Source of the DNA: Candidatus Obscuribacterales bacterium
GTDB taxonomy: Bacteria; Cyanobacteriota; Vampirovibrionia; Obscuribacterales; Obscuribacteraceae
Direction: 5' to 3'
NCBI GenBank assembly: GCA_019746975.1
Contig: JAIERK010000010.1
Location: 1 to 64,000, forward strand
DNA length: 64,000 nucleotides
Positions 53,190 through 63,033 of this stretch are shown here, piece after piece (positions within the stretch are counted from its first letter, which is position 1; each line of letters opens with the position of its first letter). Both the position numbers and the translations under genes were made by a program. Under the pieces are notes generated by a model. That model had not been told where the DNA came from, did not search any database, and worked only from the letters and a program-made list of their open reading frames with translations.

Positions 53190-53219
53190 GCCTCGCGTGC
53201 ATATAGGAGGTAATTGAAC

Positions 53220-54491
53220 ATGATCGACATTGAAAAACTCCGAAAGGATCCAGACGCCTACAGGCACGCCATCAAGACGAAGCGGGTGCCGCTGGAGCTA
53301 GATCAACTGCTAGCTCTAGACGAAAATCGAAGAGATCTAAGCGGCGAAGTTGATAAACTGCGAGAGCAGCGCAATAAGTTGTCGGACCTGGTGGCGGCAG
53401 AACCGAAGCGGCGCGACGAACTTATCGCAGACTCGCGAACAATTGGAAAAACGCTGACAGAACGAGAGGCACAATTTCGCGAAGTTGACGGCGAATACAA
53501 TCGGTTAATGGCCCTTGTTCCAGGTTTGCCTTGTGCAGGTGTGCCAGAGGGAGAAACAGATCAGGACAACGTCGAGATTCGCAAAGTCGGCGTCATCGCG
53601 AAACGACATTTTAAAGAAAGAGATCATCTCGAGCTTGCCACCATGCACAACATGGTTGACTTCGAAGGCGCGCGAAATGCGGCTGGATCGCGTGCATATG
53701 CCTTGATGGGAGAAGGCGTGCTGCTGGAAATGGCACTGATGAGACTCGCTCTGGATTATCTTGTCACGAAAGGTTATGTTCCGGTCGTGCCACCACTATT
53801 GGTGAAGGAGCAGGCCATGTTCGGTACCGGATACTTTCCACTCGGAGAAGATAATGCCTACGAACTGGAAAAAGACAACCTCTACCTGACAGGAACATCG
53901 GAGGTTGGCGTAGTGTCGATGCACGCAAATCGTACATTCCAGCTGAGCGAATTACCTAAGCGTTTCGTCGGAATATCGACTTGCTTCAGAAGAGAAGCAG
54001 GATCGGCAGGTCGCGACACGAAAGGACTTTATCGCGTTCATCAGTTTCAAAAAATTGAACAAGTCGTCTTCTGTGAGAATGATCACACAGTCTCGGAGCG
54101 TGAGCATTACTTGCTGCTCGACAATGCGGAGACGTTACTGCAGATGCTGGAACTTCCCTATCGGGTTGTTGCCGTCTGTACCGGCGACATGGGTCTGGGC
54201 CAGGCGCTGAAGCACGATATAGAAACCTGGATGCCGAGCCGAGAAGCTTATTGTGAGACACATTCGTGTTCGAGCTTCTTCGACTTTCAATCGCGTCGAT
54301 TAGGCATTCGCTATCGCGATGAGAAGCAGAAGAACTATGTTTTTACGCTCAACAATACTGCAATCGCTTCGCCGAGAATACTTATACCGTTTCTCGAAAA
54401 TCATCAAAACGAAGACGGTTCGATCAATATCCCAACAGCATTGCGTCCGTATCTCGGCGGGCGCAACATTCTCACAATGAGCGATAAATGA
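53220..54491 (+). CDS. serS: Seryl-tRNA synthetase
   Basis: 423 aa. The N-terminal coiled-coil arm (about 30-105, EVDKLREQRNKLSDL to REVDGEYNRLMALV) and the class II core are complete: TGTSEVGVVSMH (motif 2 region), CFRREAGSAGRDTKGLYRVHQF (motif 2) and the C-terminal NNTAIASPRILIPFLENHQ with GR (motif 3). It charges tRNA-Ser, the first step for Ser and selenocysteine decoding. The frame opens at TTG 53214, but ATG 53220 has AGGAGG at good spacing. A promoter and attenuator-like hairpin stand upstream. Identity is secure; in this position it is a housekeeping anchor. Confidence 0.97.
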   Translation: MIDIEKLRKDPDAYRHAIKTKRVPLELDQLLALDENRRDLSGEVDKLREQRNKLSDLVAAEPKRRDELIADSRTIGKTLTEREAQFREVDGEYNRLMALVPGLPCAGVPEGETDQDNVEIRKVGVIAKRHFKERDHLELATMHNMVDFEGARNAAGSRAYALMGEGVLLEMALMRLALDYLVTKGYVPVVPPLLVKEQAMFGTGYFPLGEDNAYELEKDNLYLTGTSEVGVVSMHANRTFQLSELPKRFVGISTCFRREAGSAGRDTKGLYRVHQFQKIEQVVFCENDHTVSEREHYLLLDNAETLLQMLELPYRVVAVCTGDMGLGQALKHDIETWMPSREAYCETHSCSSFFDFQSRRLGIRYRDEKQKNYVFTLNNTAIASPRILIPFLENHQNEDGSINIPTALRPYLGGRNILTMSDK

Positions 54492-54546
54492 TACTCGATT
54501 TCAACTATCGCAATAGCTGCCAACAACTTTATGATCGGAGATAACG

Positions 54547-55084
54547 TTGCCAAAAACAGCAGTCGATTTCATCAACAAAAGAATAAAGGACGGACCGGAG
54601 AAATTGGATCCGGACGTGCAGTCGCTATTGGACAAATGGAAAGCAGCGCATTCGTCACCAAAAGCGGACAAAACAAACACCTTCAAAACCGGCAATGGAG
54701 ACAGCAAAGATTCCTTCAAAGCGCCCAACGGCTTCAACGTCGAGCGCACCGAATCTGATATCATGGCGGAGACGGAGAAAGGCACCTACGAGTTGATGTC
54801 GATGGCAATCTCAAGTTCACCGGTAAAGATGGAAAGACCAAAGAATACAAAGTCGCCGACGCGGAAAAAGTCACCTATGTGGAGACAGAATCGTAGAGCT
54901 TCACTATCCCGATGCTACAGCCATAACGATAGCCGGCAAAGACATCTATACGTCTTTTTCCGGTCCAGGCAAGAGTCGCCACAACTTCTGGATGGAAGGT
55001 GGCAATTCAACAGGCTACTATCAACTAGGAAAGAATGGACACTCGTCGCCTAACTATTATCCAATGGGCGCCCGAGGTCGGTGA
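54547..55084 (+). pseudogene. Gene broken by two frameshifts
   Basis: TTG 54547 opens PKTAVDFINKRIKDGPEKLD and continues to about 54782. Then the coding text moves to a second frame (VDVDGNLKFTGKDGKTKEYKV up to TAG 54894) and then to a third (VELHYPDATAITIAGKDIYTS, SFSGPGKSRHNFWMEGGNSTG, ending TGA 55082-55084). All three parts look like real protein. The order implies one gene of about 175 aa with two indels. Family not recognised. Nothing suggests programmed frameshifting (no slippery heptamer seen). Confidence 0.6.
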
Positions 55085-55297
55085 CATCAGCGTAGTACCT
55101 GGAATGAAATAGCATTCATCCACGGGCAGGGATCGATCGATAACTGGTAACCAATAAGCTAAAATGTCTCTCGACAGAGTTCGGCCTATAGTGGCGGCTG
55201 TATAGCGTTTAAACAAACAAACTTTCTCGCTTGAGCTGTAATCGAGAAAGTTTTCGCCGCGAAAAATCAGAAACAAATAATATGGAGACCAGCACAC

Positions 55298-57850
55298 ATG
55301 CATTCGAGTAAATATGATCGCTTAGATTGCTCAAAAGCACTCGGCTGCGAAGATGTAATTGATACTGCGTGTTCGGATCAACCGACGTCGAATTCGAAGA
55401 AAAAAAAGAGAGACAACGCAGCAAGAAATCCTGTGCACAGTGCATTGTCTCTGACACTTGCAGGGACACTGCTAATTGCGAGCGCATCAATTGCTTTAGC
55501 GGCAGATTCAATCAGCACGGCAGAACGAACAAAACTGCCTCTTCAAGCACCAAACAGTCCACATTCAACAGTACTGGATGCACGCAATGCTAAAGCGCCA
55601 CCGCGTTTTGCTGTCGAAGCACCATCCGGTGCGCCCAATGTTTTGATCGTTCTAATCGATGATATGGGCTTCGGTCAACCAAGCTCGTTCGGCGGCCCAG
55701 TGAAGATGCCAACGATGCAACGCCTTGCCGACGAAGGTCTGCGTTACAACAACTTCCACACCACAGCGCTGTGCTCGCCATCTAGAGCAAGTCTGCTCAC
55801 CGGAAGAAATCACCACATTTGCAATATGGGTTCCATTACGGAGACAGCAACCGCTTTTCCAGGTCAAACGGGAGAGCGCCCCAACAAGGTTGCTCCACTT
55901 GCAGAGATGCTGCGGCTAAATGGTTATGCAACGGGCGCTTTCGGAAAGAGTCATGAGACCGCAGCCTGGGAAGTCAGTCCATCGGGACCGACCGACAGAT
56001 GGCCTACGAGATCTGGATTCGATAAATTCTATGGTTTCATCGGCGGTGAGGCCAATCAATGGGCGCCCACTATCTATGATGGTTTAACCCAAGTAGAGCC
56101 ACCTACAGGCCCCAACTATCATTTTATTCCTGACATGACGGACAAAGCCGTTCAGTGGATGCAATCGGTCAAATCTTTGACACCCAACAAGCCGTTTTTC
56201 ATGTATTTTGCTCCCGGCGGAACTCATGCACCTCATCACGTGCCAGCAGATTGGATTGCCAAGTACAAAGGCAAGTTCGACATGGGCTGGGATAAACAGC
56301 GTGAAATGACTTTAGCCAAACAGAAAGAACTTGGCGTGGTCCCGAAAAGTGCGGTCCTGGCACCGAAGCCCGCGGCAATAAAGGATTGGGACAAACTCTC
56401 ACCCGACGAACAAAAGTTGTTCGCTCGGCAGATGGAAGTCTTCGCTGCTTACGGCGAATTCACGGATCATAATGTCGGTCGACTGATCAAGTCAATCGAG
56501 GACATTGGCCAGCTGGATAATACACTCATTTTCTATATCGCTGGAGACAACGGAGCCAGTGCTGAGGGCGGAATGAATGGATTGTTCAATGAGATGAGCT
56601 ATTTCAATGCAATACCGGAGACGGTGCCTGAGGTATTAAGACGATATGATGATCTCGGCGGTCCCGATTCGTATGGTCACTATGCTGCCGGCTGGGCAGT
56701 CGCAGGAGATACGCCGTTCACCTGGACGAAGCAAGTACCGTCTAGCTTTGGAGGCACCACCAATAGTATCGCGGTGCATTGGCCGAAAGGTATCAAATCC
56801 AAAGGTCTGCGTTCGCAATTCCACCATATCATCGACATAGCACCCACCATTTTGGAAGCGGCTGGATTACCTCAACCCACATCGGTTAACGGCACGGATC
56901 AACTGCCTATCGATGGCGTCAGCATGAAATATTCGTTCGAAGATTCTGGTGCTAAAAGCACGCACAAGACCCAGTATTTCGAGATACTCTGCAACCGAGC
57001 AATCTATCACGATGGATGGCTAGCCGGGACAGTGCACAGAGCACCATGGGAGATGAAACCGCTCCAGACTTTGGAGAAGGACAAGTGGGAACTTTATGAT
57101 ACCGCCAATGATTTCAGTTGCGCCAATAATCTCGCAGAAAAGAATCCTGACAAGCTGAAAGAACTGCAGGAACTATTTCTAAAGGAAGCGGTGAAGAACT
57201 CCGTCCTGCCGCTGGATGATCGAGTACTGGAGCGTGTAAATTCAGCTACAGCAGGGCGCCCCGACTTGATGGACGGAAGAACTTCGCTTACCTTGTACGA
57301 AGGAATGACTGGAATTACAGAAAACGTTTTCATCAATATTAAGAACCGCTCTTATAAATTGACCGCCAAAACTCAGATTCCGTCCGGCGGAGCAGAAGGA
57401 GTGATCATCGCTCAGGCAGGCAAGTTCGGCGGCTGGTCACTGTATCTGAAGGAGGGGAAACCAAATTTCACATACAATGTGTTGGGTCGAGAAAAGTTCA
57501 CCATATCTAGCAAAGAGCCGGTGCCACCAGGTTGGGCCACGATAGCATTCGACTTTGACTATGATGGTAACGGCATCTCCAAAGGAGGCACCGGCACGAT
57601 ATCAGTCAACGGCAAGCAGATGGCGCAGGGTCGCATCGACCGAACCCAGGGAATGATTTTCTCCGCAGATGAAGGCGTTGACGTCGGCATGGACGGCGGA
57701 ACTCCTGTGGGCGAATACCAAGTCCCGTTCAGATTTACCGGAGAGTTGGAAAGCGTGACGGTGGATCTGAAACCCACATCTCTATCGGACAAAAGCCTCC
57801 ACGATAAGGCATCAGCGGAAGCAGCCCAGAAGAAAGTCTTGTCGGATTAG
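55298..57850 (+). CDS. Secreted arylsulfatase
   Basis: 850 aa. A long polar N-terminus (1-45) precedes a hydrophobic segment (LSLTLAGTLLIASASIALAAD) that is the signal. The sulfatase domain starts NVLIVLIDDMGFG with the metal-binding D121-D122, then C159-S-P-S-R163, the formylglycine motif, and ASLLTGRNHH; FYIAGDNGASAEGG carries the second metal site and HFIPDMTDKAVQWMQ is normal. The last 200 residues are a beta-rich (concanavalin-like) add-on domain. Catalysis needs an FGE-type activator, not seen here. It releases sulfate from organic esters outside the cell. ATG 55298 with GGAG about 11 nt upstream. Confidence 0.94.
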   Translation: MHSSKYDRLDCSKALGCEDVIDTACSDQPTSNSKKKKRDNAARNPVHSALSLTLAGTLLIASASIALAADSISTAERTKLPLQAPNSPHSTVLDARNAKAPPRFAVEAPSGAPNVLIVLIDDMGFGQPSSFGGPVKMPTMQRLADEGLRYNNFHTTALCSPSRASLLTGRNHHICNMGSITETATAFPGQTGERPNKVAPLAEMLRLNGYATGAFGKSHETAAWEVSPSGPTDRWPTRSGFDKFYGFIGGEANQWAPTIYDGLTQVEPPTGPNYHFIPDMTDKAVQWMQSVKSLTPNKPFFMYFAPGGTHAPHHVPADWIAKYKGKFDMGWDKQREMTLAKQKELGVVPKSAVLAPKPAAIKDWDKLSPDEQKLFARQMEVFAAYGEFTDHNVGRLIKSIEDIGQLDNTLIFYIAGDNGASAEGGMNGLFNEMSYFNAIPETVPEVLRRYDDLGGPDSYGHYAAGWAVAGDTPFTWTKQVPSSFGGTTNSIAVHWPKGIKSKGLRSQFHHIIDIAPTILEAAGLPQPTSVNGTDQLPIDGVSMKYSFEDSGAKSTHKTQYFEILCNRAIYHDGWLAGTVHRAPWEMKPLQTLEKDKWELYDTANDFSCANNLAEKNPDKLKELQELFLKEAVKNSVLPLDDRVLERVNSATAGRPDLMDGRTSLTLYEGMTGITENVFINIKNRSYKLTAKTQIPSGGAEGVIIAQAGKFGGWSLYLKEGKPNFTYNVLGREKFTISSKEPVPPGWATIAFDFDYDGNGISKGGTGTISVNGKQMAQGRIDRTQGMIFSADEGVDVGMDGGTPVGEYQVPFRFTGELESVTVDLKPTSLSDKSLHDKASAEAAQKKVLSD

Positions 57851-57911
57851 TTTCATCGCTGACGATGAATTGAAAAAAAGAACTCAGTTTTTGACACATT
57901 GGAATCCATGA

Positions 57912-58148
57912 AAACAGCCTCAGGCTCAACCGGAATTACCAGGTCGGTCTTTTGATGGGCTTGTCGTTCTCGGTTTCCATCAAAGAGTTTTGCTCCGATG
58001 CGAATCGCATCCACTCCAGTTGAGCTGGTCAGAGCATAATCCGTTTAACACCCATGAGCAACTGACTGAACTTATCGGACTCAGACTAAACGCCCTGACA
58101 TCAAGCGAAATCGTAGTAAAACTGAACTGGCAAAACCTCGACGGCTAG
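57912..58148 (+). pseudogene. Possible 3' gene fragment
   Basis: 78 codons are open from after TGA 57909-57911 to TAG 58146-58148 without an ATG. The last part reads HPLQLSWSEHNPFNTHEQLTE, then LIGLRLNALTSSEIVVKLNW, with good composition. It may be the tail of a lost gene after the sulfatase. The remaining 57851-58471 spacer holds nothing else except a TTCATCG/CGATGAA hairpin at 57852-57869. Confidence 0.35.
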
Positions 58149-58471
58149 GAGCGGCCTGGTCAGTTCGCTGTGATCGGGGACCCGACATCCGAAATACAAA
58201 CATTGACTCGGAAAGCAAGAACGAGCAGCGACGCCCCAATCTGAATCGACAGCACACATGATAAAGAGCGTTCCAATTCATTTTTTCCGAAATACTGATT
58301 TACACCCTGACTCGATAAAAGACAATAACCCTGTGTCATCACTAGGTTTGCACAAATTCGTCAGAGTAATGAATGTCAACTTTCTTACCAACGGCTTTAA
58401 GATGCCGATTATATCCCGCAGCTAACTTTACTAGATAATGAATGTCTGGTCAGTAAATTGAATAAAGCGGG

Positions 58472-59050
58472 ATGACAATGACAAAAGTGCTGAGATACAA
58501 TCTGGCGACGCTCCTAGCTATGAGCTGTTGCGGTTTTGTGGGAAGCTCAGTGGCAAAAGGAACGGAACCGACAATCGGCAAAATCAAGTGGGCCATATCC
58601 GAAACCGCCACATCTCGGCTTCTATCTAGCGGAGAAAAGGAATTGCAAACGAGTGACGTCGTTATCACTCGTCGACTGATGTTAGACAAGAAGACGATTG
58701 AATTAAGTGATAACTTCAATTTTGGTCTTGCCGAGAGCTGCAACAGGCACGACGCTGGATTTGGTTTGACCGGAGGGCGTACCGACGAGAAAACATTTTC
58801 TTGGGATTGGTTTAACGTGGATCGCCCTGGCCATGCGAAAAAATTGCAGGAGTCAGGCGAGTTATCATTCGACACAAAGAAGACGCCAAACGGAACGGAA
58901 ATGAATCGAATGGAGTTCCTGACCGACATCTCCATTCGGGTCTCTCGAAGGACTGATGTTAATCCGCTAAATCCAGCATGGCGCATCAAGATATTTAAGG
59001 GCTCCGTTATATGTTGGCCTTCCCTCGTGAATGGCAAAGTGGTGCGGTAG
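58472..59050 (+). CDS. Secreted hypothetical protein
   Basis: 192 aa with a signal peptide (LATLLAMSCCGFVGSSVAKG). The mature part is beta-like with RRLMLDKKTIELSDNFNFG and SGELSFDTKKTPNGTEMNR. ATG 58472 opens the frame, and ATG 58478 has GCGGGATG upstream; both leave the signal intact. No family recognised. Confidence 0.68.
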   Translation: MTMTKVLRYNLATLLAMSCCGFVGSSVAKGTEPTIGKIKWAISETATSRLLSSGEKELQTSDVVITRRLMLDKKTIELSDNFNFGLAESCNRHDAGFGLTGGRTDEKTFSWDWFNVDRPGHAKKLQESGELSFDTKKTPNGTEMNRMEFLTDISIRVSRRTDVNPLNPAWRIKIFKGSVICWPSLVNGKVVR

Positions 59051-59632
59051 ATGACACAAACCATTTTGAATGCACAAAATCATGTATTAGGGTGACTGTG
59101 ACCACACCTTCAGTAGCTCAATCTCAATTCCTGGCTCCGGGAGTAGCGAGTGAGAACTGTTTCTCCATTCTGATTAACGCCAACGTAACCGCATCATTAT
59201 CATCGCTCGAATCAGAGATTTATCCTTGACTGTCGATGAATTGCGCACCATTTGCCGATCAAAGCGGAGTGTGTCACCGCTTTTTCTTGTAATACTGTGG
59301 GAAGTTCTCGTCATACCAAGAATTATGAAGATGCAGAAGCTTGACATCGCAAAGCTTGAGCAGGCATTCAACAGCTAGTTATCTGCCAAAGTGAACCTTC
59401 AAAAGGGAATCCTTCGAAAGTCTGCTTTTCCATCGTGAAGAAGCAGAAGCTAACACCTCGTTTCAAAAGCGCTTAACGCCTGCTGCCATTTGATACTTAC
59501 AAAAACGCAGGCTCCGGTAATGCCGGTGCCCGAGATCCTGCAAACTCGGACCTGACATCACTTTCCGGTCCACCCACCCATGTTCGTATAGAAAATCCCT
59601 GTTTCGGGAATGAAGTAGGGGGGAGTGTCCGC
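59051..59632. other. Spacer with a possible remnant
   Basis: 582 bp without a gene. A + frame of about 60 codons ending near 59379 (IIIIARIRDLSLTVDELRTI, ending KMQKLDIAKLEQAFNS) has coding-like text without a start and may be a remnant. It ends with GTAGGGGGGAG, the ribosome site of the next gene. Confidence 0.35.
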
Positions 59633-61669
59633 ATGGCAGATCCAACGCAGAACGAAAACGTACCGACTTACATTCGTCCAAAGGAGTTTTTGTACGAAAC
59701 TCCTACACCCTCTGTGTCGAACAATAGTGGGGGCAAACCGGTCCGCTTTGAGTGCCCTACTTGCAGTAAAAAATTCACTGAGCTTGGAGAATCTGTCTGC
59801 CCGGACGACGGTTCGGCGCTCGAAGCGATCGACACAATTGTCGGGACATGCTTTGCCGGTCGCTACCAGATATTCGAGCTGCTCGGCCGGGGCGGAATGA
59901 GCACGGTGTACAAAGCAGAGCATCTGTTCATGAGTAAAACAGTCGCGGTCAAAATCTTACACTCCCACTTGGAAGTACATTCTCAAACTGTTCGTCGATT
60001 TCAACAAGAAGCCAAAGCAGCGGGCGCATTGTCGCATCCGAGCATCGTCTCCGTGCGCGACTTTGGTCTGACGGAAGATGGCAGAATGTTCCTCATAATG
60101 GATTGCGTGGAAGGCAAAAGTCTGTCGGCGGAAATCAAGGAAAGGGGCACCATTCCAGTAGCAGAGCTGGTCTCCTGGATTTTGGATATTCTCGATGGTC
60201 TGGAACATGCTCACGCCGAAGGAGTGGTGCATCGAGACTTAAAACCAGGCAACATCGTACTCTCAGAGGATAAAGACGGCGTGAAGAAGCCGAAGATTGT
60301 CGACTTCGGAATCGCAAAACTAACATCCGGTGTCGACGACCAACATCTGACGTCGACCGGCGAGATCTTCGGAAGCCCGCTCTACATGAGTCCAGAGCAA
60401 TGCAGCGGTCAGATGCTAGATGGTCGCTCTGATGTGTATTCAATTGGATGCGTGATGTACGAGGCGCTTACAGGCGAGGCTCCCTTTGTAGGCGATAGTG
60501 CGCTATTGACGATGAACATGCAGATTTCGGCTGTGCCTGAATCGATGCGCACAAAGAAACATGACATTCCAATCTGGTTGAACGAAATCGTCCTCAAGGC
60601 GCTGGAGAAAGATCCAAAGGACAGGATACAATCGGCCCGTTCTTTCAAAGAAGCTCTTATTGACGGTCAAAACCAGGGGACGAGTGCAAAGCTGACAGGC
60701 TATCAAGCCCTTGTAGCAAGAACGGCCAGACGCTCGCAGAAGGTTATCAGAACACTTCAACTTCACACACTGACGGCCGTTGCAACAGTTTCTATCCTGG
60801 CGATCATCTTTGGAGTAGCGTATCAAATCAATGAACCATTCAGAAAGACAATTGATTATCCAATTAGAAGTCTTCGGTTCTCATTTCATTTCGAAAGAGC
60901 CGCTCATTTGCTTTCTGCGGGCAAATGCGCGGAGGCAGTCAGCGAGTTTGAAGCGGCGTATCAAAGCGCAAATACAAGAAAACAAAAAATCTCAACGCTA
61001 GATAAAATGGCAGAGGCGTACGATGGAAGCGGCGAGTATTTAAAAGCCGATAAAGTTAGAAAGGCAAAGTTGAAGGTGCGAAAAGAGATGTTCGCCGAGG
61101 GTGTCGGACTCTCCGAAGAAGAGTTCACGTCTTCAAAGGTCAGACTGTATCAGATGCCGGATCCGAAGAATTCCGAGCAAGCAGTCTATCAGTCCTATCT
61201 TTTGCATCATGAGGGCTCGGCAGCCTTGAAACAAGGAGATTTTGAGCTCGCCAAAAAGCTCCTTAGCAAAGCCCTATCATACCGAGAAAAGTGGGCTCCC
61301 GAGGATCGTATTCCAATAGTGGACCTGCGGGTGATGATTGGGACAGCTAACGCAATGAACGGAAAAGTGGAGGAAGCAGAAAGACAATGGACTGCGGCTG
61401 ACGAGTTCATGAAACGGTATCATTTGCCGCTCAATTCTGCATATGTTTTCATTCCTCAAAACCTCGCTCGAGTTCAGCAACTTAAAAGGAACAACGTTCA
61501 AGCTAAGAAACTTTTTTCGCAAGGTCTCGATTCCGCCAAGCAGTTAAAAGATCCAACTTTGCTCAAAAAAGCTTACGAAGAATATCTTGGATTCTTGCGT
61601 GCAACCAAGGATCGGAAGGAACTTGCCGCAATTGAAAGTGAGTACAACGCAGGCTATTCGAATCGATAG
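59633..61669 (+). CDS. Membrane Ser/Thr protein kinase with zinc ribbon and TPR tail
   Basis: 678 aa. The N-terminal ribbon C41-x2-C44 with C56-x2-D59 lacks its fourth Cys. The kinase domain (78-345) has GRGGMS at 85-90, K107 in VAVK, HRDLKPGN at 200-207, DFG at 224-226 and GSPLYMSPEQ. One membrane helix lies near 378-399, then a TPR-like tail (about 405-670: AGKCAEAVSEFEAAYQSA, AALKQGDFELAKKLLSKAL, NNVQAKKLFSQGL). So the sensor is outside and made of TPRs, while the other kinase at 4603 uses LRRs. ATG 59633 follows GGGGGGAG. No phosphatase is near. Confidence 0.93.
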   Translation: MADPTQNENVPTYIRPKEFLYETPTPSVSNNSGGKPVRFECPTCSKKFTELGESVCPDDGSALEAIDTIVGTCFAGRYQIFELLGRGGMSTVYKAEHLFMSKTVAVKILHSHLEVHSQTVRRFQQEAKAAGALSHPSIVSVRDFGLTEDGRMFLIMDCVEGKSLSAEIKERGTIPVAELVSWILDILDGLEHAHAEGVVHRDLKPGNIVLSEDKDGVKKPKIVDFGIAKLTSGVDDQHLTSTGEIFGSPLYMSPEQCSGQMLDGRSDVYSIGCVMYEALTGEAPFVGDSALLTMNMQISAVPESMRTKKHDIPIWLNEIVLKALEKDPKDRIQSARSFKEALIDGQNQGTSAKLTGYQALVARTARRSQKVIRTLQLHTLTAVATVSILAIIFGVAYQINEPFRKTIDYPIRSLRFSFHFERAAHLLSAGKCAEAVSEFEAAYQSANTRKQKISTLDKMAEAYDGSGEYLKADKVRKAKLKVRKEMFAEGVGLSEEEFTSSKVRLYQMPDPKNSEQAVYQSYLLHHEGSAALKQGDFELAKKLLSKALSYREKWAPEDRIPIVDLRVMIGTANAMNGKVEEAERQWTAADEFMKRYHLPLNSAYVFIPQNLARVQQLKRNNVQAKKLFSQGLDSAKQLKDPTLLKKAYEEYLGFLRATKDRKELAAIESEYNAGYSNR

Positions 61670-62069
61670 GGTGTAAATTCTGCGATAGCGTCATGCTTAA
61701 GATCCTTTCGCTGGTTTAAAACAGCACTCGACGTGAGCGAATAGATCAGGATGAAGACTATCACGACCACCATATTCTCTGTGGAAGATCTCACACCTCG
61801 CTCACAATTCGAGTCTTAGAAGAAAGGCGCCAGCACCTGATTCAACAAGACTTCATTAAATCTTCAGTGAAAGTGTGACGGTAAAACAATATCTACTCAC
61901 CGTCTCACACCTGGCTCACAATCTAAGTCTTCGATTGGGTACGATTTCTTCACAAATTGCTGAGAAGCTGCGTACAGCTCTCCGGAAGAAGAGTTCATCG
62001 GACTCGCAGAGCTTTCATTACAATGACCAACAAGCTATAACCACGTCACATCGTGACGGAGGAGGCGTT
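61670..62069. other. Spacer and leader region
   Basis: 400 bp. It holds the direct repeat below and an open frame (from GTG 61875) that runs into the next gene, but the start of that gene is set at 62070. Confidence 0.4.
61789..61930. repeat. 30-bp direct repeat, 114 bp apart
   Basis: TCTCACACCTCGCTCACAAT (61789 onwards, to GAGTCTTA) and TCTCACACCTGGCTCACAAT (61903 onwards, to AAGTCTTC) share about 26 of 30 bases. They lie before the 62070 gene and may be a duplicated operator or an old duplication. Confidence 0.5.
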
Positions 62070-62918
62070 ATGATGATTACAGAAACTGGTCCTTCTGTCG
62101 AACAAACAATTTCAGTGCTATTTCCTATATCTCTCGCAAACCCAAGCGAGGTGTTTGTTCGCATTGCCGATCAGCCAGATTTGAGCACCGACGGCATGAC
62201 TGTTTTTCGTAAAGGTGGCACGGTGGTTTATGATCTGAGAGTCTATAATCGAAATGTCGATTGGGCAGCAGGCATAGTGGAGATGAGGCGTCCTGCCGAA
62301 ATCAAGCCGACTGTTGCCAGACAGATAGCCGATCATTCTCTCTTCGTACACCTTTTCGCGCCAAACTCGGTGGTCGCGCAGCAGACCACCCGGCAGACAA
62401 AACTGGCCATGGAATTCCTGGCAACTCTCCAACCTCTTATGGATGCGCTTGATGCACCGGTGGCAGTGGTGCGCACCGCCAATAGAGTGCACACGAGGGA
62501 AAATGTGGGAGAATTTCTCGACGGCATCGACCACTTAGATTCGACCAAGACAATTCAAGAAAACTACCGGATCGCCGAGCACCTGGTAAATGCCTATTGT
62601 AAGCTGCATAACAGCGCCAGGGAAGGACTAATGTTCTCCGCAGGAATGCACGCGCTCGGTTACGCCGACGTCCAAGTTCCATACTCGATAATACCGGAAG
62701 AATCTGCTCCAGACTTTATCGAAGAGTTCCAGAAGTTCGCAGTTATCCACGATGTATCAGAAGCTGCGAGCCCAATCGAATTTATTTCCTCCATCACACG
62801 AGCTTATCGAATGGAACTCAGCCATTGCCATCGCTTCGACGTCCGTGGAGAGAGTCGCTACAATCCCAAGGGCGTTTGGATCGTGATGCGAGAGTTAGCA
62901 AACACAGGAGCACCTTGA
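62070..62918 (+). CDS. Hypothetical protein, possibly DUF4261-like
   Basis: 282 aa from ATG 62070, which follows GGAGGAGGCGTT, the best ribosome site in this gene. No signal peptide. Mixed alpha/beta: VYDLRVYNRNVDWAAGIVEM, SLFVHLFAPNSVVAQQTTRQ, ALDAPVAVVRTANRVHTREN, and near the end MHALGYADVQVPYSIIPEES. These blocks remind me of DUF4261-type proteins, but I cannot confirm that. Function unknown. The 65-codon extension upstream (from GTG 61875) is not supported. Confidence 0.68.
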   Translation: MMITETGPSVEQTISVLFPISLANPSEVFVRIADQPDLSTDGMTVFRKGGTVVYDLRVYNRNVDWAAGIVEMRRPAEIKPTVARQIADHSLFVHLFAPNSVVAQQTTRQTKLAMEFLATLQPLMDALDAPVAVVRTANRVHTRENVGEFLDGIDHLDSTKTIQENYRIAEHLVNAYCKLHNSAREGLMFSAGMHALGYADVQVPYSIIPEESAPDFIEEFQKFAVIHDVSEAASPIEFISSITRAYRMELSHCHRFDVRGESRYNPKGVWIVMRELANTGAP

Positions 62919-63003
62919 CGGAATGTCGGTCGACATACTAAACCGTGCGACCTGAGTTGGTTGGATTCAGTTAGTTAGAATCAGTTATTAGGAAACAGAA
63001 TCG

Positions 63004-63033
63004 ACAGTCTGATCAGACGTCCGGTCAGACTGT
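63004..63033 (-). terminator. Hairpin overlapping the bshA-like stop
   Basis: ACAGTCTGA (63004-63012), 12-base loop, TCAGACTGT (63025-63033): a perfect 9-bp stem. It includes the TGA of the minus-strand gene. A U-run is weak, so termination is likely but not certain. Confidence 0.5.
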
